Positions 17,410 to 25,136 of a stretch of DNA of 36,233 bases are shown here, one piece after another. The stretch is from Verrucomicrobiales bacterium (lineage in GTDB: Bacteria; Verrucomicrobiota; Verrucomicrobiia; Limisphaerales; UBA11320). Below the pieces are notes generated by a model, which saw only the letters and a list, made by a program, of their open reading frames with translations, was not told the DNA's origin and made no database searches. Each line of letters starts with the position of its first letter. The stretch's first letter is position 1. Where the stretch lies: contig JAEUHE010000079.1 of the NCBI GenBank assembly GCA_016793885.1, forward strand, positions 1-36,233, in the 5' to 3' direction. The position numbers and the translations under genes are program-made.

Positions 17410-18501
17410 ATGGAAGCATCCAACACGCTCAACTTGGCAGCCTGGCGACGATGGGGCTTGCTCTGGATGTTCTGGACCCTGGTCGGACTCTCCTTCGCCG
17501 GACAGTTTTATATCTCGAGCTCTCAACTGGGGCGTCCCATCCTCTGGCGCCAAGCCTTGGTGTACTCGCTGGCGGACTGGTATGTATTCGCGGTGCTGGC
17601 CTTCATCCCGATGCGTCTCGCGCGGGGCCTCAACCTCGAAGGCAGCCGTTGGACCCGCAACCTGCTCATTCACCTGACTGCGAGCCTCTTTTTCTCGCTG
17701 GCGTATGTAGCCCTGCGGACCTTGGTTGGGCTCTGGCACGGATCGCCCGATGGGCGAGTCGTCTCGCTGCGCGAAACCCTGCCCCCGTTGTTCCTGAAGA
17801 CCTGGCACTTCAACCTGCTGATCTACTGGGTGATCGTGAGCGTTGCTCACGCGGTCGGTTACTACCGCAAGTTCCAGGACCGGCATCTGCGAACCGTTGA
17901 GCTCGAGAGAAGTCTGGCTCAGGCCAAGCTCCAGGCGCTGCAAATGCAGCTGAACCCCCATTTCCTGTTTAACTCGCTCCATGCGATCGCCGAGTTGATG
18001 CATCGGGATGTGAAAGCTGCCGACCGAATGCTCACGCGTCTCAGCGAACTGCTGCGCCTGGCGCTGGACACCAGCAACACTCAGACCGTCAGCTTACGCC
18101 ACGAGATCGGATTCCTCCGCCGCTATCTCGAGATCGAGCAAACCCGCTTTGGCGACCGACTCCAGGTCTCGATCGAGATCGAGGAGGAAACACTCGAAGC
18201 CAAAGTGCCCAACTTGGTGCTGCAGCCGCTGGTCGAGAACTCCATCCGCCACGGCATAGAACCCCAATCGCTGCCGGGAAGGATCACGCTGCGGGCTCAG
18301 CGGCAAGGTAGCCGCCTCCATCTCATCGTGGAGGACAACGGGCGCGGCCTCCCCCCGGCCAGCGCCCGGAGGGAGGGCATAGGACTGACGAACACTCGTG
18401 CCCGTCTCAATGAGCTCTATGGCGACCAAGCCCAACTCGAGGTCGTCGCCGGTTCCGAACGCGGAGTCCGGGCAACTGTCGTCTTGCCTTGGATGACCTG
18501 A
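17410..18501 (+). CDS. LytS-type sensor histidine kinase
   Basis: 363 residues. Four hydrophobic segments (about 16-36, 46-68, 84-105, 130-152) form the membrane sensor. A short coiled linker leads to the His_kinase domain with 'LQMQLNPHFLFNSLHAIAELM' (H184 is the expected phosphorylated histidine). The ATPase domain shows 'VLQPLVENSIRHGIEP' (N box), 'VEDNGRGLPP' (G1) and 'GIGLTNTRARLNELYG' (G2). This is the LytS/YehU kinase class, normally paired with a LytTR regulator, which here is the next gene, 37 bases downstream. No known ligand domain is present, so the signal is unknown. The ATG has no obvious Shine-Dalgarno. Confidence 0.93.
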   Translation: MEASNTLNLAAWRRWGLLWMFWTLVGLSFAGQFYISSSQLGRPILWRQALVYSLADWYVFAVLAFIPMRLARGLNLEGSRWTRNLLIHLTASLFFSLAYVALRTLVGLWHGSPDGRVVSLRETLPPLFLKTWHFNLLIYWVIVSVAHAVGYYRKFQDRHLRTVELERSLAQAKLQALQMQLNPHFLFNSLHAIAELMHRDVKAADRMLTRLSELLRLALDTSNTQTVSLRHEIGFLRRYLEIEQTRFGDRLQVSIEIEEETLEAKVPNLVLQPLVENSIRHGIEPQSLPGRITLRAQRQGSRLHLIVEDNGRGLPPASARREGIGLTNTRARLNELYGDQAQLEVVAGSERGVRATVVLPWMT

Positions 18502-18538
18502 GCGAGCAGGATGCAAACCACCTAATCCAGATCGATCC

Positions 18539-19306
18539 ATGAGCATTCGAGTTCTAATTGTCGATGATGAGCCGCTGGCGAGAGATCGGCTCCGTCGTCT
18601 TTTGGGAGAGGATCAAACCCTGAAAATCGTGGGCGAATGCAGCCATGGCCTGCAGGCGGTGGAATCGATCCGATCGCAGCGTCCGGACCTGGTGCTACTG
18701 GATGTCCAGATGCCCGAGCTGGACGGGTTCGGAGTGCTGGCGGCTCTGGAAGCAGAGGAGGTTCCCCTGCCCGCCGTCATTTTCACCACCGCCTATGACA
18801 CCTTCGCCGTGAAGGCTTTCGAGGTGCACGCGATCGACTATCTGCTGAAACCGTTCGATGAGGAACGTCTGGCCAGCGCCCTGTCCAAGGCGCGCAGGCA
18901 GCTGGAAACGAAAGAGCCGGAGGCCCTCCGCGCGAAGCTCAGTCAACTGCTCAGCGAAACCAAGCCGAAGGCCACGATTGCGGAGCGCATCTCCATCAAG
19001 TCGAGTGGCCGCATCATTCTCATTAAGCCGACGGAGATCGATTGGATCGAAGCCGCAGACAACTATGTCAGCCTGCATGTGGGAAAGGCGGTTCATCTGC
19101 TTCGGGAGACCATGAACTCGATGGAGGCCCGGCTGGACCCCGCCAAATTCCTACGCATCAGCCGCTCCCTGATCGTCAATACCGAGCGGGTCAAGGAGAT
19201 GCATCCCCTATTCCACGGCGACTACGCGATCATCCTGCACGACGGAACCAAGCTCAATTCGAGCCGCAACTACCGCGACCAGCTCAAGAGTCGATTTGGC
19301 TGCTAG
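18539..19306 (+). CDS. LytTR-family response regulator
   Basis: 255 residues. The receiver domain has D9, D10, phospho-acceptor D55 in 'LVLLDVQMPELDGF', T83/T84 and K104 in 'YLLKPF'. Residues about 150-252 form a LytTR DNA-binding domain ('ISIKSSGRIILIKPTEIDWIEAADNYVSLH', 'FLRISRSLIVNTERVKEM', 'SSRNYRDQLKSRFGC'). It is the cognate regulator of the kinase upstream. The TAG stop is formed by the CTAG that starts the small palindromic element at 19303, so the last codons may have been altered when that element arrived. Confidence 0.95.
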   Translation: MSIRVLIVDDEPLARDRLRRLLGEDQTLKIVGECSHGLQAVESIRSQRPDLVLLDVQMPELDGFGVLAALEAEEVPLPAVIFTTAYDTFAVKAFEVHAIDYLLKPFDEERLASALSKARRQLETKEPEALRAKLSQLLSETKPKATIAERISIKSSGRIILIKPTEIDWIEAADNYVSLHVGKAVHLLRETMNSMEARLDPAKFLRISRSLIVNTERVKEMHPLFHGDYAIILHDGTKLNSSRNYRDQLKSRFGC

Positions 19307-19401
19307 CAGCCTGTCGGACTTGTCCCCACCTGAGGTGAGTCGGGCTTTGAACCTCATTTGTGCTCAAGAATGACGTAGGAAATGTCGCGACAGGCTGCTA
19401 G
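19303..19401. mobile_element. CTAG-bounded palindromic element 1
   Basis: The 99-base segment starts CTAGCAGCCTGTCG and ends CGACAGGCTGCTAG, exact reverse complements over 14 bases. Its left CTAG contains the stop codon of the response regulator gene. No open frame of note. Confidence 0.7.
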
Positions 19402-19627
19402 ATATTTTTCCTGCGGAAAAGAGCCGATCCGCTGAAGGCTCTCTTGAACATGAAGCGGGCAGACTCAATTGAGGCAAAACAGACCGATTCGAAGCAGTCA
19501 GACCGAACTTCCCATCCCGACTCGGAGTCGGGGTGATTACTAGCAGGCCGACGCCAAGAAAGCCCTGGAACCAAGGAATAGCCCTGGCGGGCACCCTGCA
19601 GAACGATACTCTAAGTCCGACGGCCTG
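19307..19627. other. Convergent intergenic region
   Basis: Between the stop codons of the response regulator and MscS genes are two CTAG-ended elements (99 and 92 bases) with about 138 bases between them. That middle part includes 'ttttcctgcggaaaa' (about 19406-19420), a hairpin, but without a proper T-run. No gene. Confidence 0.6.
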
Positions 19628-19631
19628 CTAG
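19540..19631. mobile_element. CTAG-bounded palindromic element 2
   Basis: The 92-base segment starts CTAGCAGGCCGACG and ends with the complement of CTAGCAGGCCGTCGGACTT, closely matching the end of element 1 (17 of 19 bases). Its right CTAG supplies the TAG stop codon of the MscS gene on the minus strand. Confidence 0.7.
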
Positions 19632-20449
19632 GCCACCGCGTTGATCACGCGCACCTCGCGCTGCGGCGAGGGAATGCGAATTCCTGCTGCCAGGAAGCGG
19701 TTGATGAGCGCCTGATACAACTCGGCGCCCGCCGGGCCAAAATCCGGCAGACCGACCCACGGCTTCACCGACAGAATCGCCGCTGAATCGCCCAGGCTCG
19801 AAATGCCGATGACCGGAGCCATGTCCTTCAGCACGCGCGGATTTGCCAGGACGACCTCACGCGCCAGCGAAATCGCCTGGCTCATATCGGTATCCAACGC
19901 CACGCCCACAGTTAGGTCGAGTTGCCGGATCTTCCCGTAATTGTGCAGAATCTCTCCTACGATCTTGCGATTCGGGATAACCACCCGCGATTGATCGGGG
20001 TGCTTCAGGGTGGTCGAAAACAGCTCGATGGTTTGAACCTCGCCATGCACCCCCAAAATCTCAATGTATTCGGAAACTCGGAACGGCTTCGTGATGATAA
20101 TGAGCAGCCCGGCTACCAAGTTCTGCAAAACACCCTGTAAAGCCAATCCAATACCCACGCCCGCCACACCCAAACCGGCCATCAGCGGCAGCAGTTCGAT
20201 GCCCAGGTTCTGCATCGCCATCATCACAAAAACGGCCATCACCAACAACCGTAGCAAACGTGTGAGGAGTAGCTGGACCGGGGGTTCCAAACGCCGCTTT
20301 TCGAGCCATTTGGCGAACACCTTTCCGGCCCAGCCCGCGACCATCGAGCCGAGAACCAAAAACAAGATGCCCACCATCAGCCGGGGGCCGTAATCGATGG
20401 CTTTTTGCAGGACAAACTGCTTCAGATTTTCGAGGTTTTGCGCATCCAT
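19628..20449 (-). CDS. MscS-family small-conductance mechanosensitive channel
   Basis: 273 residues, close to E. coli MscS. Three membrane helices lie at about 20-42, 60-82 and 88-115. The third, 'LGVAGVGIGLALQGVLQNLVAGLLII', is the pore helix with the Gly/Ala pattern. 'PFRVSEYIEILGVHGEVQTI' and 'VVIPNRKIVGEIL' mark the beta domain of the cytoplasmic vestibule. It probably releases small solutes on osmotic downshift at the inner membrane. A perfect 16-base palindrome lies 15 bases before the ATG. The gene converges with the response regulator gene; its TAG stop is part of a repeat end. Confidence 0.94.
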   Translation of the reverse strand: MDAQNLENLKQFVLQKAIDYGPRLMVGILFLVLGSMVAGWAGKVFAKWLEKRRLEPPVQLLLTRLLRLLVMAVFVMMAMQNLGIELLPLMAGLGVAGVGIGLALQGVLQNLVAGLLIIITKPFRVSEYIEILGVHGEVQTIELFSTTLKHPDQSRVVIPNRKIVGEILHNYGKIRQLDLTVGVALDTDMSQAISLAREVVLANPRVLKDMAPVIGISSLGDSAAILSVKPWVGLPDFGPAGAELYQALINRFLAAGIRIPSPQREVRVINAVA

Positions 20450-20463
20450 AAATTAAGAGTTCA

Positions 20464-20479
20464 CTTGTCCGCGGACAAG
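20464..20479. promoter_or_regulatory. 16-bp perfect palindrome before mscS
   Basis: CTTGTCCGCGGACAAG reads the same on both strands and ends 15 bases upstream of the mscS ATG. It could be an operator for a dimeric regulator or an mRNA hairpin near the ribosome site. No second copy was noticed in the window. Confidence 0.4.
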
Positions 20480-20524
20480 AATGAACAAGAAGGGGTACCG
20501 GAGCAAACACGAAAGGGCACTGGG

Positions 20525-20612
20525 TGAGTGATGAGTGATGAGTTAGGTGGTAGGTGTTGGGGACTCGTCACTCGTCACTCGTCACTCGTCACTCGTCACT
20601 CGTCACTCATCA
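20525..20612. repeat. Heptamer tracts TGAGTGA / CTCGTCA
   Basis: TGAGTGA units occur at 20525-20542, a TAGGTGG piece at 20544-20556, then six perfect CTCGTCA units at 20564-20605 plus one CTCATCA to 20612. The stop codon (20603-20605) and last three codons of the 521-residue membrane protein gene lie in the tract. On that gene's strand the unit is TGACGAG, giving TGA in every frame. Confidence 0.95.
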
Positions 20613-22168
20613 CTCCTTCCCGCCTCCACCTGAACTTTGAACGTTCCCGACACAATGCGACCCTGGACTTTGACTTGCACCCAGATCCGATACTCGCCGG
20701 CGGAAGGGAATACATAAGGGAACGACACCTTGCCCAAACGCCCCATGGCGATCGCCTGAGCCTCCGGCAGCGCATCCAAATCTCCGCAGATAGCATCGGT
20801 CGCCCTGGCCGCCTCCTCCCCCCCATCCTTCGCGGCGAACTTGCGCGCCGCTGCCATGCTCAGCGTCCCGGCCGGATGCACATGAGAAAAGACAGTACCA
20901 TCCGCACGCATGACCACGGCGTGGCCTAGCATGCGAAGATAGGGCTCCAGAGTCACCTTATCCCCGGAGTCGGTTGCGACCGCAGCCTCTAACCCGATCG
21001 GCTGCCCCACTCGCAGAGGCGCAGTTGGCTGGAGTGTCATCCGTAACCCCGGCCCCAGACCGCAGGTCCCCTCCCCCGGCGCCTGGGATGGACTCCAGGA
21101 ATCGTCTGGATCGGTCAGTTTCCCAGTCGCCGCAAGCCCCTCCTCGATCCGAACCCGATTCGTTAAGGTCTGAGTCAAACCCTGCTCATGCGTCAGATCC
21201 ACGAACACCCGATACTCCCCCGCAGGCAGATTCGGCAGCAGGGACACAAAGGTATGCGTGTTGGTATCGCGAACCGGGTGCAGATGGGCGAACGCCGGCC
21301 GATCCCCCGCCCCGACCAAAAACAAGTGCACCCATTTTCCATGGTCCGGCAGCAACCGATAGTTGCGCTGGCTCATCCGACGATCAGTCAGCTCCAGCCG
21401 CAGCTGGCTGCCTGAGGCGGAGGTTTCCACAGCCAGGGTGTGCTGCAGCGGACGAAAGAGCACCTTCGACTGATGCAGCTCGTCCTCGTAATTCCACCAC
21501 AGTCGAGCCCCGAAAACCGCCCCCACCACGACTGTCAATCCGAGCACTCCGCCTATCCAGGACCGGAGCCGTCGCCCCGACAGCAGAACCGGGGTGGCGG
21601 CCGGGAGCGTGCTTTCGCGGACCGCAGCCACACAGATCGAAATCACCCCCACCGCCAGAAACAGGAGTAAAGCGGACGCGATGCCTACCAGCCAGGCGGG
21701 CATGGGCCGCCGTTCCAAGGCCACAGAATTCACCGGGACCATCAATGCTCCTCCACCCTCCCCGTCCACCATCACCTCCACCCCGTAGGCTCCACGCGTC
21801 ATAAACCAGAGTTGCGCGTTGTACAGATTGGTCTCTCCCTCGACGGGTCGAGCCAGGTCCGGCCGTGGAGCGCCCTTGCGTCCTGTACTGGAATGCATGG
21901 CCAGAGCCGTCACCTGACGGGGGGCTCCCTCGTGCACCCGGATATGAATATCCACCAGACCAGGAACTACGTCCGGCTGCCGAACCACCACCGTTACCGG
22001 GAACAAGCCCGCCTTGCCCTGAAACACGATGTGGGGGCTACCCACATGGGCGTTGCCCAGCAAAGGGAAGAGCAGAGATGCCAGCACCAGCATCAACCGG
22101 AGGGACCGGGGGAACCGACTCAGAGCCGTGGTGGGAGACTGGGCTAAAGACCGAACGCGCAGTGGCAT
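20603..22168 (-). CDS. Uncharacterised exported/membrane protein with His-Pro motifs
   Basis: 521 residues. A signal peptide or first helix covers about residues 22-41 ('LMLVLASLLFPLLGNAHVG'). A beta-rich domain follows ('GLFPVTVVVRQPDVVPGLVDIHIRV'), then two membrane helices (about 157-182 and 200-222), then a C-terminal part with two similar sandwich domains. These carry 'FAHLHPVRDTNTHTF...LPNLPAGEYRVFVDLTHEQG' and 'VMRADGTVFSHVHPAGTLS...YVFPSAGEYRIWVQVKVQG'. Histidines in 'HLHP' and 'HVHP' could bind metal; similar domains occur near copper and cytochrome-oxidase genes, though this is only family resemblance. It starts 21 bases after the next listed gene, so the two are probably one operon. 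The last three codons come from heptamer repeat. Confidence 0.75.
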   Translation of the reverse strand: MPLRVRSLAQSPTTALSRFPRSLRLMLVLASLLFPLLGNAHVGSPHIVFQGKAGLFPVTVVVRQPDVVPGLVDIHIRVHEGAPRQVTALAMHSSTGRKGAPRPDLARPVEGETNLYNAQLWFMTRGAYGVEVMVDGEGGGALMVPVNSVALERRPMPAWLVGIASALLLFLAVGVISICVAAVRESTLPAATPVLLSGRRLRSWIGGVLGLTVVVGAVFGARLWWNYEDELHQSKVLFRPLQHTLAVETSASGSQLRLELTDRRMSQRNYRLLPDHGKWVHLFLVGAGDRPAFAHLHPVRDTNTHTFVSLLPNLPAGEYRVFVDLTHEQGLTQTLTNRVRIEEGLAATGKLTDPDDSWSPSQAPGEGTCGLGPGLRMTLQPTAPLRVGQPIGLEAAVATDSGDKVTLEPYLRMLGHAVVMRADGTVFSHVHPAGTLSMAAARKFAAKDGGEEAARATDAICGDLDALPEAQAIAMGRLGKVSFPYVFPSAGEYRIWVQVKVQGRIVSGTFKVQVEAGRSDE

Positions 22169-22189
22169 GGCAGGTCAGGCAGGTTGCAA

Positions 22190-23398
22190 TTAGCGGCGGA
22201 TGCGTTTCAAAAACTCTCCCACCCCGAGCCCAACCGAAGCTGAGACCAGCGCAATCAGCCAGGCCCAACCGATGGCAGCCCCGGTCAGAGGGCGGTCCTG
22301 CAGTCTCCAAAATCGACCCGCGAATTCCATGTCACTCATGTAACCAAAGAACCGGCCGTGACCGGCGAAAAACCAGTTGTCAGCCGCTGGGCTGATCAGG
22401 AATGCGGAGAAATGCCACTGAACGCTCAGGAACAGCACAAGGAACAGCGAAGCGCTGAGAACTAACCGGGGCACCTGCCAGCCCCAGTGTTGGCGCCGTC
22501 GGAACAGCAGGAAGACACCATCCAGCGCCAGCGCCGGAACGAACAGCAGCAGCGGGAAAGCCGGCGGTGCCATGTGGGTCACGGGATTGTAAATGGGAGC
22601 CAGCTTGGGCTCGGCCGCCCACAGCGGGAGAATCCAGACCATCACTCCCTGGACCAGCACATACACCAAAGCCATCCGAGTGGCCGCCCAACTTACCGGC
22701 CGATGGCAGGCTGCCGCCACCAGAAACCCCGGATACATCGCCGCGGAAGCCATCGCAAAGGTCGAAGTGTGCTGCAGGTTCGGCCAACTCAGCTCCGTCA
22801 GCAAGATGGACGAAAGCGCCAGTTGAACCCCGTTGGAAAACACAACGAGGCCACCGCCGCCGCCAGCGATCCCCCCCACCCCGCCCGCACGGTTTCGACG
22901 AGCCGAAGCCAGGAGGTGAGCCCCCGTCACCACGCCATACATTCCCATCGCCAGCAAGGCGTGAGGCGGCGACAAAATCTTGACGTCCAAGCCGTAGGTG
23001 TTGTGCCACCAATCGTCCAGCGGTCCGGAGGTCAGCATCGCCAAGGCACCCCAAATGGTAACCCAAGCCCCCAAAGGTGCCCGCGCCCCGAGGAGACCGA
23101 CTGTCACTCCCTTGAGCGCATCCTTTTGCAAAAACGTGGCGGCGAAGGCCAGGACGCCCGCGAGGAGCCCGCTGACCGCGCCTCCGATGTAGATCAGCAT
23201 ATGCGCCGGGGTCCAAAAGGTGTCGCGACCGATGGTGGCATGCCAGGAGATATCCCAAAGTATCCCGAAAGTGATACAAGCCCCCCCTATGACGATGAGT
23301 GGGGTCAACCGCTCGAGAAGAGCGTGAGCACTCACGGTAGACCCGGTCCCTCGTGCATCGCCATCGGCTGGAAGGGTTAGTGTAGAGGTCGCATTCAT
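22190..23398 (-). CDS. Uncharacterised polytopic membrane protein with conserved-looking histidines
   Basis: 402 residues, about nine or ten hydrophobic segments. Notable are 'WDISWHATIGRDTFWTPAH' (about 48-66) at the end of helix 1 and 'DDWWHNTYGLDVKILSPPH' (about 127-145) in the second pair, each with two histidines, aspartate and tryptophan near the membrane face. This resembles a widespread family of unnamed bacterial membrane proteins. The His/Trp/Asp pattern would suit haem or copper binding, but I know of no demonstrated function. It is the first gene of a two-gene unit with the 521-residue protein and is divergent from carB; both promoters lie in the 179-base gap. Confidence 0.75.
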   Translation of the reverse strand: MNATSTLTLPADGDARGTGSTVSAHALLERLTPLIVIGGACITFGILWDISWHATIGRDTFWTPAHMLIYIGGAVSGLLAGVLAFAATFLQKDALKGVTVGLLGARAPLGAWVTIWGALAMLTSGPLDDWWHNTYGLDVKILSPPHALLAMGMYGVVTGAHLLASARRNRAGGVGGIAGGGGGLVVFSNGVQLALSSILLTELSWPNLQHTSTFAMASAAMYPGFLVAAACHRPVSWAATRMALVYVLVQGVMVWILPLWAAEPKLAPIYNPVTHMAPPAFPLLLFVPALALDGVFLLFRRRQHWGWQVPRLVLSASLFLVLFLSVQWHFSAFLISPAADNWFFAGHGRFFGYMSDMEFAGRFWRLQDRPLTGAAIGWAWLIALVSASVGLGVGEFLKRIRR

Positions 23399-23577
23399 AG
23401 TACGCCCCGGGGGGCTCCCCGGAAAGTAGCCTTAACCCTGGCCCAAAGCCTGTAAAAACGCGAGCGCTTGTTTAGAAAACTGAGGCTCCAGCCCCCGCTG
23501 TACCAGGGCAGCCGACGACTTCTTGATTTTCTAGGCTGACAGACGGCTCGTCTTGCCTTTAAGTCTCACCGGTTTTT

Positions 23578-25083
23578 ATGCCGAAGCGCACCGACATCCA
23601 TTCCGTTCTGATTATTGGCGCAGGACCGATCATTATCGGACAAGCCTGCGAGTTCGATTATTCTGGCACCCAGGCCTGCAAAGCCCTCCGGGAGGAAGGC
23701 TACCGGGTCATTCTGATCAACTCGAATCCGGCCACGATCATGACGGATCCGGAGTTCGCCGACCGGACTTACATCGAACCGATCACTCCCGAGTGCGTCG
23801 AGAAGATCATCGTCCGCGAGCTGGACGAGATGAAGCGGCTGAACGCGCAAGGCAAGCTGGTCCTGCTCCCCACCCTGGGAGGCCAGACCGCACTGAACAC
23901 CGCCATGAAACTGCACCACAATGGGGTGCTGGCGAAATATGGCATCGAAATGATCGGAGCCAACTCCGAAGCCATTCAAAAGGGCGAAGATCGTCAGATT
24001 TTTAAGGACCTGATGCTCAGCATCGGGCTGGATGTACCCATCAGCGGGACCGCCCACAACCAGGAAGAGGCCCGCGCTGTGGCGGAAAAGATCGGACGCT
24101 ATCCCCTGATCATCCGCCCCGCCTTCACCCTCGGTGGCACCGGCGGCGGCATCGCCTACAACCGCGACGAGTTCGAAGAGATCGCCAAACGGGGTGTAGA
24201 TCTGTCCCCCGTGTCCGAAATCCTGATCGAGGAGTCCTTGCTGGGATGGAAGGAATACGAGATGGAGGTCATGCGGGATCGCGCCGACAACTGCGTCATC
24301 ATCTGCTCCATCGAGAACTTTGACCCCATGGGGGTCCACACCGGCGACTCTATCACGGTCGCCCCCATCCAGACGCTGACCGACAAGGAGTATCAGCTGA
24401 TGCGTGACGCCAGCTTCGCGGTCATCCGCGCGGTCGGCGTAGAAACCGGCGGATCCAACATCCAGTTCTCCGTCAACCCCGAGAACGGCCGCATGGTGGT
24501 CATCGAGATGAATCCGCGCGTGTCCCGCAGCTCGGCGCTGGCCTCCAAAGCGACCGGATTCCCAATCGCCAAAATCGCCGCCAAGCTGGCCGTGGGCTAT
24601 CTGCTCGACGAGATCCGTAACGACATCACGCGCGAAACCCCGGCCAGCTTCGAACCCACCATCGATTATGTGGTGGTGAAAATCCCGCGTTTCGCCTTCG
24701 AAAAATTCCCCCAAGCCGACCCCACGCTCAACACCCAGATGAAGAGCGTCGGCGAAGCAATGAGCATCGGACGCACCTTCAAGGAAAGCCTGCAAAAATG
24801 CCTGCGCTCCCTGGAGATCGGCCGCAGCGGACTCGGCGGCGACGGCAAGCCCTGGCGCATGGGGAACGAGCTCTATGGTGACCGCGACATTCTGCCTCGC
24901 GATGTCATCTCCCGCAAGCTGAGCGTGCCCAATGCGGAACGCATTTTCTTCATCCGCCACGCCATGCGGGCCGGGTTCACGATCGAAGAGATCTTCAATC
25001 TCACCAAGATCGATCGCTGGTTCCTCACCCAGATCAAGGAACTGGTCGATTTCGAAGAAGAACTCGCTTCCGCCAAGAGCTGA
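23578..25083 (+). CDS. carB: Carbamoyl-phosphate synthase large chain, N-terminal half (split CarB)
   Basis: 501 residues, against about 1070 for the usual CarB. It starts as normal ('[30 protein letters not shown]'), has the full first ATP-grasp (carboxyphosphate) domain with '[13 protein letters not shown]' (about 180-192), '[21 protein letters not shown]' (ATP/Mg site, about 305-326), and enters the oligomerisation domain up to '[19 protein letters not shown]'. It then ends with a normal TGA at a point matching about residue 500 of E. coli CarB. No second half follows: the next feature is a strong terminator at 25100. This half makes carbamate from bicarbonate, ammonia and ATP; the second ATP-grasp and allosteric domains must be encoded elsewhere. 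Split carB genes are known in Methanocaldococcus and Aquifex. The reading frame shows no sign of decay. Confidence 0.9.
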   Translation: MPKRTDIHSVLIIGAGPIIIGQACEFDYSGTQACKALREEGYRVILINSNPATIMTDPEFADRTYIEPITPECVEKIIVRELDEMKRLNAQGKLVLLPTLGGQTALNTAMKLHHNGVLAKYGIEMIGANSEAIQKGEDRQIFKDLMLSIGLDVPISGTAHNQEEARAVAEKIGRYPLIIRPAFTLGGTGGGIAYNRDEFEEIAKRGVDLSPVSEILIEESLLGWKEYEMEVMRDRADNCVIICSIENFDPMGVHTGDSITVAPIQTLTDKEYQLMRDASFAVIRAVGVETGGSNIQFSVNPENGRMVVIEMNPRVSRSSALASKATGFPIAKIAAKLAVGYLLDEIRNDITRETPASFEPTIDYVVVKIPRFAFEKFPQADPTLNTQMKSVGEAMSIGRTFKESLQKCLRSLEIGRSGLGGDGKPWRMGNELYGDRDILPRDVISRKLSVPNAERIFFIRHAMRAGFTIEEIFNLTKIDRWFLTQIKELVDFEEELASAKS

Positions 25084-25099
25084 GCGGGGCGTCGACCGA

Positions 25100-25136
25100 G
25101 ACGGAGTCCTGTCAGGGCTCCGTCATTTCTTTTTTC
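25100..25136 (+). terminator. Intrinsic terminator after carB
   Basis: Ten-pair stem 25100-25109 with 25115-25124 (one G-U pair), five-base loop TGTCA, followed by ATTTCTTTTTT. It starts 17 bases after the carB stop. The T-run overlaps the last codons (GKKK-stop) of the convergent EEP-family gene, so the same bases serve both. Confidence 0.9.

Noticed and set aside
19402..19430. Intrinsic terminator between the CTAG elements
   Set aside because: The 'ttttcctgcggaaaa' hairpin has a short stem and no proper T-run beyond it.
23566..24960. 464-residue open frame on the minus strand
   Set aside because: It is antisense to the well-conserved carB half and shows no family motif.
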